A stretch of DNA of 64,000 nt from Planctomyces sp. (GTDB taxonomy: Bacteria; Planctomycetota; Planctomycetia; Planctomycetales; Planctomycetaceae). Positions 37,151 to 46,127 of this stretch are shown in pieces; the first letter of the stretch is position 1; every line of letters starts with the position of its first letter. The stretch lies in assembly GCA_019636235.1 (NCBI GenBank), contig JAHBXW010000014.1, forward strand, positions 60,742-124,741. Direction: 5' to 3'. A model generated the notes under the pieces. The model searched no databases. It worked only from the letters and a program-made list of their open reading frames with translations, and was not told the origin of the DNA. Both the position numbers and the translations under genes were made by a program.

Positions 37151-39418
37151 ATGTTTCTCGCCGCCCTCGATTTCGATGTCGAGCGCTTCCGGCTGCTGAA
37201 GCTGATCATCGCCATTGCGCAGCCCGTGCTGCTGGTCCTGCTGTGCGTCGGCTTCGTGGTCGCCTCGGTGCACCTGCTGACGATGCTCAGCACGCGCTGG
37301 GGGCACCGCCGGGTGTCGACGAAGGCGATGCTGTTCTCGCTGGCCGTGCATTGTTCGCTGGCGACGGGCATCGTCGCGCTGATCCCGGAGTACCGCTACC
37401 GGGTGTGGGCCCGCTTGCAGGAAGAGGAGCCCGAGCAGCGGATCGAGATCGTCGCGCCCTCTGTGGATGCGAACTCATCGCAGGGCGCGAACGGCGGCCT
37501 GGCCATGCTCCGCAACATGGCGCAGCCGGTGCAGATGGAGTTCTCGCGGACTGATCGGCTGGATGATCCGTTCCTCGAGTTGCCGCAGTCCCCCGAACGG
37601 GCGCCCGGCGTCGTCTCTCTGCCGGATGTCGCCGAGACGCCCATCGAGCCGCCGCCCGTCGAGCCGACCGCCGAACGCATCGCCGCCGCCGAAGCCATCC
37701 TGCAGGAATTCGCGGCCGCCACGCTGCCCGAGCCGGAACTCACGACCGAGTCCCGACCCGAAGCGCAGATCGGCGCGCCGGAATTCACACGCACCAGCAT
37801 CCCATCGCCGACCGTTCCCCCGGAGCCTGATCTCGCCCAGCGGCCGCCGACCGGCGCCGTCGAGCGCATCACGTCCGCGGAAATCGAGCCTGTCGAACCC
37901 AACTCGCTGCTGCTCGATGCGACGCCGCAGGCGACGATCGCACGGGGGGACGACGTCGACATCACGCGTCGGCCGGGCGTCATCGCCACGCCGGCCCACG
38001 CCGATCCCACGACCGGCGCCGAGCTGCCCAACACGGCGGCGCCCGCCAGCCCGTCTCCGGGAACGCCCATCGCCCGGACCGGCCCGCTTCGCCCCGATCC
38101 CGGCAACGACCCAACCGAAATGATCGTCGAGCGCCCGCGGGTCGCGCGCCCCTCGACGCCCGCCCCCGCCGCCCCGTCGATTGATGGTCCGCTCGCCCCC
38201 ACGCCCCGTGAAACCCCCAGCCTCGCCCGCATCGAATCCGGGGCGCCGGTCCAGATGCCCGCCACCTACCAGATGCGGACGCCCGACCTGCAGGAACGCG
38301 CCGTCCAGCAGTTCGGCGGCAGCGAAGAATCCGAGGCCGCCGTCGAACGCAGCCTGAAGTTCCTCGCGTTCGCGCAGGAGGAAGACGGACGCTGGAACGT
38401 CGGACGCTGGGAAGGGGGCCTGCTGACGAGCAGCCCCGACAACGAGCGTCGCGACTTCATCTCCCGCGACCTGGACGTCGGCGTCACGGCGCTCGCCACG
38501 CTGGCCTTCCTGGGCAAGGCCAACACCGTCCGCGATGGCGAGTACGCCGAAAACGTCCTCCGCGCCATCCGCTGGCTGGTCGCCCGGCAGCACGCCAACG
38601 GATTCATCGGCATCGAGGCCCGCAACGAGCGCACCGGCACCGTTCCCGGCAACATGGCCGGCATGTACGGGCACGCCATGGCCACGTTCGCCCTGGCCGA
38701 GGCGTATGCCATCTCCCGCGATCATCCCGAGGCCCGCGCGCTGCGCGGCCCGGTCGAGAAGGCCATCGGCTTCATCCTCGCGACGCAGCTCGAAGACGGC
38801 GGCTGGCGTTACTTCCAGTACCAGACGCAGGGGGGCGACATGAGCCTCTTCGGCTGGCAGCTGATGGCCCTCAAGAGCGCACAACTCGGCGGCATCCCCG
38901 TGCCGGCGAAGATCCGCGACCGGATGGTCGACTTCCTCAGAACCAACGCCCGCGGCCAGAACGGCGGACTTGCCGCTTACCGCAAGGGTCAGCGGATCAC
39001 CCCCGCGATGACGGCCGAATCGCTGTTCTGCCGGCAAATTCTCGGCGTCGGTCGCGATGCCGCTTCCAGCCGCGAGGCCGTCGCCTATCTGCTTTCGCCG
39101 CAGAACCTGCCCGCGCGGCAGCGGATGGACCTTTATCACTGGTACTACGGGACCCTGAGCCTGTTCCAGTATGGAGGCGCGGAGTGGAACCAGTGGAACG
39201 TCCGCGTCCGGGATCTGCTGATCTCCGAACAGGTCCAGGACGGGGAATACGCGGGGAGCTGGCCGCCGCGTGATCCGTGGTCGGGCTACGGCGGCCGCAT
39301 CTACTCGACGGCGATGGCGACGTTGTGCCTCGAGGTGTACTACCGCTATCTGCCGCTGTACCGGCAGGCCGTGCCCGGCGGCCCGGCCCCCGCGGAGCCG
39401 ACTCCGCAGGAACCATAA
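37151..39418 (+). CDS. Membrane protein with Pro-rich linker and terpene-cyclase-like alpha/alpha toroid
   Basis: 755 aa. Two membrane helices lie at about 15-43 (LLKLIIAIAQPVLLVLLCVGFVVASVHLL) and 58-78. A Pro/Ala/Glu/Thr-rich linker of about 270 residues follows. From about 385 the prenyltransferase/squalene-oxidase-like helical repeats begin: ERSLKFLAFAQEEDGRWNVGRWEGG, DVGVTALATLAFLGKA, AIRWLVARQHANGFIG, AIGFILATQLEDGGWRYF, GGLAAYRKGQRITPAMTAESLFC, MATLCLEVYYRYLPLY. The DxDD motif of squalene-hopene cyclases is not seen, so it may bind rather than cyclise. Placement behind exbD and the TonB-like layout (N-terminal helix plus Pro-rich reach) suggest an energised cell-envelope function. Confidence 0.85.
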   Translation: MFLAALDFDVERFRLLKLIIAIAQPVLLVLLCVGFVVASVHLLTMLSTRWGHRRVSTKAMLFSLAVHCSLATGIVALIPEYRYRVWARLQEEEPEQRIEIVAPSVDANSSQGANGGLAMLRNMAQPVQMEFSRTDRLDDPFLELPQSPERAPGVVSLPDVAETPIEPPPVEPTAERIAAAEAILQEFAAATLPEPELTTESRPEAQIGAPEFTRTSIPSPTVPPEPDLAQRPPTGAVERITSAEIEPVEPNSLLLDATPQATIARGDDVDITRRPGVIATPAHADPTTGAELPNTAAPASPSPGTPIARTGPLRPDPGNDPTEMIVERPRVARPSTPAPAAPSIDGPLAPTPRETPSLARIESGAPVQMPATYQMRTPDLQERAVQQFGGSEESEAAVERSLKFLAFAQEEDGRWNVGRWEGGLLTSSPDNERRDFISRDLDVGVTALATLAFLGKANTVRDGEYAENVLRAIRWLVARQHANGFIGIEARNERTGTVPGNMAGMYGHAMATFALAEAYAISRDHPEARALRGPVEKAIGFILATQLEDGGWRYFQYQTQGGDMSLFGWQLMALKSAQLGGIPVPAKIRDRMVDFLRTNARGQNGGLAAYRKGQRITPAMTAESLFCRQILGVGRDAASSREAVAYLLSPQNLPARQRMDLYHWYYGTLSLFQYGGAEWNQWNVRVRDLLISEQVQDGEYAGSWPPRDPWSGYGGRIYSTAMATLCLEVYYRYLPLYRQAVPGGPAPAEPTPQEP

Positions 39419-39984
39419 GTTTGCGCGCCTGCCCGCCGCTGGGCGCCGCCGGAGCCCATCCGCTGTCCGAAATGCTCCGCGGATCCGGCCTCGCGCCCGC
39501 CGCTGTTTCCAGGGGCGAAGGCTCGGCCTTGGACCAGCGAGCGCCTTGGGAATTGGCAACATTCCGACAGCACGGTCGCGGAGATCATTTTGTGCGGACG
39601 AGCGAGTACGCATGTCCGCCCCATTGGATCGCGAGTTGGTCGTCGTTCACCGACGTGATGAGGCCCGCGTCGCGATGGCCGGGATGACCGGGACCGTCAA
39701 GCGGATGTGAGACACGTCCTATGGGGCATCGGGCGCAGGCGTCGACCTGCGGCGAGCGGGTCGCCCCCGCGCGGACCGTGCCCGCGGTGGATTGACGGAC
39801 GACTGCGCTTTGCGAAGATCAGAGCGCGACTTTGTGAACCGTCGAACGCAGTCCGCGGACGGGTTCCAGTGCAGGCGGCGACGTTCGCACCGCCACGTCG
39901 AGCGATTCCTGAGCGGTCTGGTTGCCTGCTCGGAATCGCGGGCGCCGCCGTTCGCCGTCCCTTTCCCCGGCAGGACCGATCCGG
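39419..39984. other. Intergenic region before the sulfatase
   Basis: 566 bp. Open frames here are short, lack ribosome sites and show no family resemblance. No RNA gene or clear promoter was recognised. Confidence 0.5.
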
Positions 39985-41568
39985 ATGATTCGCAGCGTGT
40001 GGATTCTGGCGATGATGGCGGCCGCCGGGCTGGTCGGCGTCGATGCGATCGCCGCGGAACGGCCGAACATTCTCATCATCCTCGCCGACGACCTCGGCTA
40101 CAGCGACCTGGGGTGTTATGGCGGCGAGATCGAAACGCCGCACATTGATGGCCTCGCGGCGGAGGGGTTGCGGTACTCGCAGTTCTACAACACGGCCCGC
40201 TGCTGGCCGAGCCGCGCGGCGTTGATGACGGGTTTGTATCCGCATCAGGCTGGCATGGCGATGATTTACGGGCGGGATGCGCCTGCGGCCTATCGCGGCG
40301 TGATGCCCCCGGGAACGGAGCTGATTTCCGAACGCCTCGCGCCGCTGGGGTATCGGAGTTATCACGCGGGGAAGTGGCACCTCAACGGGCCCGCGCCCGA
40401 CCCGGCCACGACGCTGCCGCTGGCGCGCGGTTTCGTGCGGTCTTATGCCGTCATGGGGCACGACAATTACTTCGCGCCGCGGTCAGTGCTCGACGACGGC
40501 CTGCCGGTCCCCGAGTTTCCCGACGACTATTACGTCACCGACGCCATCAGCGACCGGATGGTCGCCTGTCTGCAGCAGCACGCCATCGCGCACGAGGACC
40601 AGCCGTTCTTCGGATATCTCGCATACACGGCGCCGCACTTCCCGCTGCATGCGCGGGCCGAGGACGTCGCGACCTGGCTGGGGCGTTTTCGCGAGGGCTG
40701 GGACATCAGCCGCGCGCGTCGCCTGGAGCATCTGCGTCGCGAGGGGCTGTTGGACTGCGGGCTGTCGCCGCGCGATCCGGAGGCCCGCGCCTGGGACGAG
40801 CTGACGGAAGATGATCAGGCGATCTGGGACGCGCGGATGGCCGTGTACGCGGCGATGATCGCCAGCATGGACCGGGGCATCGGGCGGGTGCTGGAACAGA
40901 TCGATGCGATGGGCGCGGCGGACGACACGCTGGTGATGTTCCTGTCGGACAATGGGGCCAGCGCGGAATACATAATCCGCGGAGAAGGAGACGACCCGGC
41001 TGCGCCGCCGGGATCGCGCGGCAGCTACAAGTGTCTGGAGATCGGTTGGGCGAACGCGGCGAACGCTCCATTGCGGATGACGAAGATCTGGACGCACGAG
41101 GGGGGCATTTCGACGCCGCTGGTCGTGCGCTGGCCGCGGGGAATTTCGGCGCGCGGGGAAGTGCGTCACGACGTGGGTCATCTGATCGACATCCTGCCGA
41201 CGCTCCTGGAACTCACGGGGGCTGGGGCCGCCGCGGAGGGCGCTCGCGAACTGCCCGGGCGGAGCCTGCTGAGTTCGTTCCAGGGGGAGGCGCAGCCGCC
41301 GCGGGGGCCGCTGTTCTGGGAGCACCAGGGAAACAAGGCGCTGCGCGACGGCGACTGGAAGATCGTCGCGGAGTTTGAAGGGGACTGGGAGCTGTACGAC
41401 CTGGGAACCGATCGGTCGGAAACGGTCGACCTGGCGTCGAGGCATCCGGAGATCGTGACGCGGCTGGCGAAGGAGTGGTCGCGGCTGGCGGCCGAGTACG
41501 GCGTCGTCGACTGGGCGACCTTCCCGCAGTCCCGGCAGAAGCACACTCCCGAATACCGGATGAAGTGA
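39985..41568 (+). CDS. Secreted arylsulfatase
   Basis: 527 aa from ATG at 39985, signal peptide MIRSVWILAMMAAAGLVGVDAIAAE. The start of the mature protein, RPNILIILADDLGYSDLGCYGGEIETPHID, gives the metal-binding Asp pair. The CxPSR sulfatase motif is CWPSRAALMTG with Cys73, which is to be converted to formylglycine. Also seen: YHAGKWHL and VMFLSDNGASAEY (metal-binding DN). It hydrolyses sulfate esters, in planctomycetes often from algal polysaccharides. An FGE-like gene lies at the left edge of the window. No other sulfatase or polysaccharide-degradation cluster surrounds it. Confidence 0.95.
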   Translation: MIRSVWILAMMAAAGLVGVDAIAAERPNILIILADDLGYSDLGCYGGEIETPHIDGLAAEGLRYSQFYNTARCWPSRAALMTGLYPHQAGMAMIYGRDAPAAYRGVMPPGTELISERLAPLGYRSYHAGKWHLNGPAPDPATTLPLARGFVRSYAVMGHDNYFAPRSVLDDGLPVPEFPDDYYVTDAISDRMVACLQQHAIAHEDQPFFGYLAYTAPHFPLHARAEDVATWLGRFREGWDISRARRLEHLRREGLLDCGLSPRDPEARAWDELTEDDQAIWDARMAVYAAMIASMDRGIGRVLEQIDAMGAADDTLVMFLSDNGASAEYIIRGEGDDPAAPPGSRGSYKCLEIGWANAANAPLRMTKIWTHEGGISTPLVVRWPRGISARGEVRHDVGHLIDILPTLLELTGAGAAAEGARELPGRSLLSSFQGEAQPPRGPLFWEHQGNKALRDGDWKIVAEFEGDWELYDLGTDRSETVDLASRHPEIVTRLAKEWSRLAAEYGVVDWATFPQSRQKHTPEYRMK

Positions 41569-41757
41569 CGGGCGGCGGCGGCCGGGCGCTGCAGCGCGTG
41601 ATCAACCGCGCGGAGGGCGAATTCGGTCCGCAAATTGCCTCAATGTGGCTGTGGCTCCTCAGCGGCGTCCTGAACGCTTCGGGACGCGACCTGAGCGACC
41701 AGAGTGACCGCCCGGCGGGCGGCGGCCTGCGAGCCGGACCCGATCAGGGAGGCGAAC

Positions 41758-41994
41758 ATGCCACGCGGCGACAAATCGGCTTACACGGACCGCCAGAAGC
41801 GGAAGGCGGAGCACATTGAGGCGGGTTACAAGGAGCGGGGCGTCTCGGAGAAAGAAGCCGAGCGCCGGGCCTGGGCCACCGTCAACAAGACGGAAGGAGG
41901 CGGCCGCAAGAGCGGGAGCGGCAAGGCCAAGGGAAAGGCGAAGGCGAGTCGAAAGGGCCCCGCCAAACGCACCGGCAAGGGCAAGGGCCGTTGA
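41758..41994 (+). CDS. Small basic protein of the type often labelled plasmid stabilization protein
   Basis: 78 aa. ATG at 41758 has a strong AGGGAGG ribosome site. The N-terminal half MPRGDKSAYTDRQKRKAEHIE..GYKERGVSEKEAERRAWATVNKTEGGGRKSGSG matches, from memory, a widely spread small family sometimes named plasmid stabilization protein without evidence. The C-terminus is a Lys/Gly/Ala-rich tail like a histone H1 tail, which suggests nucleic-acid binding. No antitoxin or toxin partner is next to it. Confidence 0.8.
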   Translation: MPRGDKSAYTDRQKRKAEHIEAGYKERGVSEKEAERRAWATVNKTEGGGRKSGSGKAKGKAKASRKGPAKRTGKGKGR

Positions 41995-42309
41995 GCGCTG
42001 CGAATCAGTCCGGCGGCAATCTGGTCAAGCTGGCGACGACTGGACTTCATCGCGGGGAAGATTCCGAATGTTGACGCCGCATTTGCCGGCTCCGGAAGGT
42101 GCAATGGCAAGCGTGGTCGCCTAGTCTGGGGAGCCCACGGAGCGGCGGCCGCGTGCGGGCGGGCGTCCGGGGCACGAACTCGGGGCTGGAGACTGTCCTG
42201 GTGGCGTCTTCGCGGTTCGCAGACGTTCGGCACGCTGGCTGCAATCCAGTCGCGGCACGACCGATCCGCCGGATCACGGAGTTTGCGCGGCATTCGAGGA
42301 GGCGCCGAG
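41995..42309. other. Intergenic region
   Basis: 315 bp between the small basic protein and the methyltransferase. Nothing recognised. Confidence 0.5.
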
Positions 42310-42957
42310 ATGGCACACGGCCACGTTCTGCCATTCCTGAGCACGTTCCTGCAGCACCCGCGGGAGTTGGGGACGTTCCTTCCCAGTTCGCGGCATCTTG
42401 AGGCGCGGCTGGTGCGCAATGCTGCGGTCGAGACTGCGGCAACCGTCGTCGAACTGGGTCCCGGGACAGGGGGCACGACGCAGGCGCTGCTGCGAGCGAT
42501 GCCGGAGGATTCGCGACTGGTCGCGATCGAGGTCTGCCCGAAACTGACGCGTGTGCTCCGCGAGATTGATGATCCGCGGCTGATCGTTCATCAGGGGGGC
42601 GCGGACGAACTGCACGACGTGCTGGATGACCTGTCGATCGAGAGCGTGGATGCGGTGGTATCCGGCATTCCGTTTTCGACGATCCCGCGGACGACTGCGC
42701 GGCTGATCCTGCGGGCGAGCCGGTCCCGATTGAAGCCGGGAGGGCGGTTTGTCGCGTATCAGTGGAGCCGCGCCGTGACCCGGCTGGCAAAAGAGTTCTT
42801 CGGCACGCCGACTTCCGAGTTCGAGCTGCGCAATTTCCCGCCGTTGCGGGTCTATCGGTGGACGAAGTCGGCCATTCCGGCTTCGGGCGGGACCGTCTTG
42901 GGCATCAAGGGGAGCGCCAGCGGCAGGTTCAAAGCGACGGAGACGCGGCGCGACTGA
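42310..42957 (+). CDS. SAM-dependent methyltransferase (rRNA-dimethylase/phospholipid N-methyltransferase type)
   Basis: 215 aa from ATG at 42310, with GAGGAGG upstream. Motif I is VVELGPGTGGTTQALL, the acidic residue after beta-2 is VAIEVCPKL, and motif IV is VDAVVSGIPFSTIPRTTAR, close to the NLPF-like motif of KsgA and PmtA proteins. FLQHPRELGTFLPSSRHLEARL at the start resembles the PmtA/'phospholipid N-methyltransferase' group, where 'P..vGai.PsS..La' is typical. It may methylate phosphatidylethanolamine or RNA; the sequence does not decide. Soluble. Confidence 0.85.
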   Translation: MAHGHVLPFLSTFLQHPRELGTFLPSSRHLEARLVRNAAVETAATVVELGPGTGGTTQALLRAMPEDSRLVAIEVCPKLTRVLREIDDPRLIVHQGGADELHDVLDDLSIESVDAVVSGIPFSTIPRTTARLILRASRSRLKPGGRFVAYQWSRAVTRLAKEFFGTPTSEFELRNFPPLRVYRWTKSAIPASGGTVLGIKGSASGRFKATETRRD

Positions 42958-43244
42958 AGCGGCGTTGCCCGCTGGTAATCTCCAGCGCCTGTGTCGACGC
43001 ACTTGAAGGCCACTCTCCCCGTCGGTCGGGCGGCTGGAGAAACCTGGCTGCCGCTGGGCCGGCGGTTCGGTTCTCGTTTCAGGATGGGGTCCGAAGGCGA
43101 GCTTTTTCGAATGCGGCCGCATTCGACCCGATTTTGCGATCCGCTCTGAAGAGCGTGATGCGCGGCTGGACGCTGCTGCGCGCGCTGTGTTTTAATGCGG
43201 TTTCGTCCGGCCGCCGGACAAAAGCCGTGTCCAGGGCTGGATGC

Positions 43245-43249
43245 GGAGG
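43245..43249 (+). promoter_or_regulatory. Ribosome binding site that sets the ATP-grasp start
   Basis: GGAGG five nucleotides before ATG 43255. The in-frame ATGs at 43195 and 43345 have no comparable site. Confidence 0.6.
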
Positions 43250-43254
43250 CGGTC

Positions 43255-44538
43255 ATGGTTCGGGGGATTCGCGCGCCGTTCGCCGGGGACCGCGTCGCGC
43301 CTCCGGGAAGCCGTCCAGGCGATTCGATTGCGGACCAGTGCCTCATGCGGTCGGAGAACGGGGACCAACCATCGATCGGCATCGCCGGCGCCAGCGCCCG
43401 GGCCGCCGCCTTCTCAGCCATTCGCGCGGGGTTCGATCCCGTGTGCTGGGATCTGTATGGCGACGTCGATCTGGCCGCCGCCGCGACAGCGCGTTCGGTC
43501 CCGGCGCTCGACGATCCCGACCTCCTGCAGGAGGCCGCCCGCGCCGGGAACCCGTTGATCTATACGGGCGGAGTCGAGAACCATCCGGATTGGATTGAAG
43601 CGGCCCAGCAGCAGGCGCCGTTGTGGGGCAACACCGCGGAGGTCGTCCGACGTGTCCGCGACCCTCACGACGTCGTCGAACGGCTTCGGGAAACGCGGCT
43701 GCCGGCGCTCGATGTCCGCCCGGAGTCCGATCCGCCGCCGCGGGACGGAACGTGGCTGCTCAAGCCGCTGTGCGGCGCCGGCGGGCGCGGCGTTGTCCGC
43801 TGGACGTCCAACGCCGCGGAACATGCCACGCTGCGCGAGCCGCATTACTTTCAGCGGCTCGCCGAGGGGGAGGCGTACTCGGCTGTGTTCGTGGGGCACG
43901 AGCCGCCGGGGGATGTGAATTTCGTCGGCATCACGCGGCAGGTCATCGGCTGGGCGCCGCTGCATGCGCCCGAGTTCGCGTGGTGCGGGTCGGTCGGGCC
44001 GACGGCGCTGGAGGTCGGGTCGGAACATCTGATGCGTCGGTTCGGCAATATCCTGATGTGGAAATTTCGGCTGCGCGGCCTGTTCGGCTGCGACTTCGTG
44101 GTCGACAGCGACGGAACCCCCTGGCTGACGGAGATCAATCCGCGGTATCCGGCATCGGCGGAGGTGTTCGAGCTGGCGTGCGGGTTCACGCTGTTGCGGT
44201 CGCACGCGGCGGCGTTCGGTTCGACGTGGGAGGGCGAGGGGCGTCGGTTTCGGACGTCGCTGGACGGGTTGGTCGGAAAGGGCGTGCTGTTCGCGGAGCG
44301 GGACTTCGAGATGCCTGAGGTGCCGGTTTCGTCGATTGCGCGGCCCGAGGATTCGCTGGGACGCATTGCGGACGTCACGGCGCCGGGGACGCTGGTTCGC
44401 GCCGGTCAGCCGGTATGCACGTTTCTGGTCGACGGGAAGACGGAACAGGCGGTCCTCGACGCGCTGGCGGGCGCGGCGGCGGCGTTTGAAAGCCTGTTGG
44501 GGACGCCGGCCGGGGCGACGAACGGCCGGCCGGCCTGA
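43255..44538 (+). CDS. ATP-grasp domain protein
   Basis: 427 aa. After about 30 leader residues, SIGIAGASARAAAFSAIRAGFDPVCWDLYGDVDLA forms a Rossmann-like preATP-grasp domain. The ATP-grasp core has GTWLLKPLCGAGGRGVVRW (ATP-binding loop), YFQRLAEGEAYSAVFVG and the metal-binding LFGCDFVVDSDGTPWLTEINPRYPASAEVFE. A C-terminal domain with a biotin-carboxylase-like barrel (GRIADVTAPGTLVRAGQPVCTFLV) follows. Such enzymes join a carboxylate to an amine or thiol using ATP. The layout recalls the ATP-grasp protein (Orf17) linked with tetrahydromethanopterin C1 genes, but no such genes are beside it, so this is a guess. It precedes the WXG100 gene by 113 bp. Confidence 0.85.
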   Translation: MVRGIRAPFAGDRVAPPGSRPGDSIADQCLMRSENGDQPSIGIAGASARAAAFSAIRAGFDPVCWDLYGDVDLAAAATARSVPALDDPDLLQEAARAGNPLIYTGGVENHPDWIEAAQQQAPLWGNTAEVVRRVRDPHDVVERLRETRLPALDVRPESDPPPRDGTWLLKPLCGAGGRGVVRWTSNAAEHATLREPHYFQRLAEGEAYSAVFVGHEPPGDVNFVGITRQVIGWAPLHAPEFAWCGSVGPTALEVGSEHLMRRFGNILMWKFRLRGLFGCDFVVDSDGTPWLTEINPRYPASAEVFELACGFTLLRSHAAAFGSTWEGEGRRFRTSLDGLVGKGVLFAERDFEMPEVPVSSIARPEDSLGRIADVTAPGTLVRAGQPVCTFLVDGKTEQAVLDALAGAAAAFESLLGTPAGATNGRPA

Positions 44539-44609
44539 CGGGATCCGGCCCCGGACAACGGCGGACTCGATGCGCCCTCGACGGCGATGGACGCCGCGCC
44601 GACGCCCGC

Positions 44610-44615
44610 GATAAT
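44610..44615 (+). promoter_or_regulatory. Candidate -10 box for the WXG100 gene
   Basis: GATAAT (five of six matches), giving a start near 44622 and a leader of about 30 nt to ATG 44652. No -35 assigned. Confidence 0.35.
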
Positions 44616-44651
44616 GACAACGTCTCCCGCGTGTCCGCAGAAAGGCAGCGC

Positions 44652-44924
44652 ATGTCGCAGGCCATCGTCAATCCGCAGGAACTGCGGGCCTTCGCCCAGA
44701 AGCTGAAACAGTTCAACACGGTGCTCACGGACCACGCCGGCATGCTGGCGACGCAGTTGGAGGCGCTGGGGTCCAGTTGGCGGGACCAGGAGAACCGCAA
44801 GTTCACCGAGGAGTTCCACGAGCACCTGCGGCTGCTGGCGGCGTTCGTCGAGGCGAATAATCGTCATATCCCCTATCTCCTGCGCAAAGCCGAGCGGATT
44901 GACGAATACCTGCAGCAGCGGTGA
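44652..44924 (+). CDS. WXG100-family protein
   Basis: 90 aa, the usual WXG100 length. Two helices form a hairpin around LGSSWRDQENRKFTEEF, where the W-x-G turn is replaced by W-R-D. The first helix is NPQELRAFAQKLKQFNTVLTDHAGMLATQLEALG. WXG100 proteins are secreted by type VII systems in Gram-positive bacteria; Gram-negative planctomycetes also encode them, but their export is not understood. No EccC/FtsK-like ATPase is in the window. A GTG seven codons upstream is a possible start. The next gene (45207) encodes a membrane-anchored coiled-coil protein. Confidence 0.85.
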   Translation: MSQAIVNPQELRAFAQKLKQFNTVLTDHAGMLATQLEALGSSWRDQENRKFTEEFHEHLRLLAAFVEANNRHIPYLLRKAERIDEYLQQR

Positions 44925-45206
44925 GCGCGGGCGGGTCGGCCGGACCCGGCAGATTCGACGCAACGCGTTCCGTCGCGGCGAACCGGGCGGGATGGCGCGG
45001 GGCAGCGGCGATTCGCTGGCGATCGCGGCCGCATCCGCCGATCTGCAGGACAGGAGTCCGTCCGTCCCGCGAGGAGGGACTGCCGGCATCGGGGAGCAGG
45101 CCGACCAGCGGTTTCGCGCTGGCTGGCGGTCGTGCCGTGTGCGAGACTGAACTGTCCGCGACAGACGCGGTCGCGAGGCGACTTCGGCGCGCCAGACGCC
45201 TGGATC

Positions 45207-46109
45207 ATGACCATGCATACGCTCGGCAAAGTCTTCATCGGCCTGATCATTCTCGCGGTGATCGGCGCGTTCATTCTCACGCACCAGTTGAACAAGCGGC
45301 AGGACGACTGGATGCGGCAAATCGCGCAGCTCAAGGCGACGCGCGACAAGAACAACGACGAACTGCGTCTGGCAAGGCTGCAGACAGCGGAGCTGGAAGC
45401 CGAAGTCAACCGCGCCATGGAATTCTGGGGCCGGCAGTGGACCGCGACGAACTCCGGCCCGCTGCAGGGCTTCGACGGCGTGCAGGTCGCCGTCGGCGCC
45501 AACATGGGCCTGGCTGCCAAGGAACAGCAGCTCGGCCAGCCGCTGCCCACGGTGTACATCTTCTCCGACGCGGATCAGAACCCGTCCCGGTTCCTCGGAG
45601 AGATGAAGATCGAACAGCTCGACAACAACCGCGCCGCCGCGCTGCTGACCCGGGAAGCCTATCCCGGCGAAATCGAAAGCTGGCAGCCGGGCGTGTACCG
45701 CGTTCGGGAATCGATTCCCCCGGGCTGGCGGTCCACGCTGTGGGATCTGCACACGCGGCAGACGATCGCCGATCAGCAGGTCATTGATGAGACGGCCAAG
45801 CTGGACATACAGAACCGGCACATCGCGGCGTCGCAGAAGGCGCTCGACTTGCGGCTCGCGGAGCTGAACGGCGACGCGGCGGCGCCGTCCAACGCGCCCA
45901 TCGAGGTCCAGTTGGGGCTGGTTGAATCGATCCGCCAGGAAGAGGCGGACCGCAACGACGTGCTGGAAGACGTCGACCAGCTCCGCCGCGACCTCAGCGA
46001 CCGCTACGCGGAGCTGATGTCCGTGCTGGAGGAGAACTGGTCGATCGTCCGCGAGATGTACGAGACGGCCGAATCGTCGGACGTCCCGCCGCGGACCGCC
46101 CGCAACTGA
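45207..46109 (+). CDS. Membrane-anchored coiled-coil protein of unknown function
   Basis: 300 aa from ATG at 45207 (MTMHTLGKVFIGLIILAVIGAFILTHQLNK), with one N-terminal membrane helix. Residues about 30-72 form a coiled coil (RQIAQLKATRDKNNDELRLARLQTAELEAEV). A globular middle domain follows (GVQVAVGANMGL, VYIFSDADQNPSRFLGEMKIEQLDNNRAAALL, GVYRVRESIPPGWRSTLWDLHTRQTI), then a second coiled coil (QNRHIAASQKALDLRLAEL and QEEADRNDVLEDVDQLRRDLSDRYAEL). Probably periplasmic. It lies 282 bp after the WXG100 gene; a functional link is possible but unproven. I do not recognise the family. Confidence 0.8.
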   Translation: MTMHTLGKVFIGLIILAVIGAFILTHQLNKRQDDWMRQIAQLKATRDKNNDELRLARLQTAELEAEVNRAMEFWGRQWTATNSGPLQGFDGVQVAVGANMGLAAKEQQLGQPLPTVYIFSDADQNPSRFLGEMKIEQLDNNRAAALLTREAYPGEIESWQPGVYRVRESIPPGWRSTLWDLHTRQTIADQQVIDETAKLDIQNRHIAASQKALDLRLAELNGDAAAPSNAPIEVQLGLVESIRQEEADRNDVLEDVDQLRRDLSDRYAELMSVLEENWSIVREMYETAESSDVPPRTARN

Positions 46110-46111
46110 TG

Positions 46112-46126
46112 GCCCGCCGCGCGGGC
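46112..46126. terminator. Hairpin between convergent genes
   Basis: GCCCGC/GCGGGC, 6-bp stem with a 3-nt loop, in the 18-bp gap between the coiled-coil and glycosidase-like genes. Could stop transcripts from both sides. Confidence 0.4.
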
Positions 46127-46127
46127 G

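Noticed and set aside
41758..41994. Toxin-antitoxin or plasmid-partition function for the small basic protein
   Set aside because: The family name is only an annotation habit; no partner gene or plasmid features are nearby.
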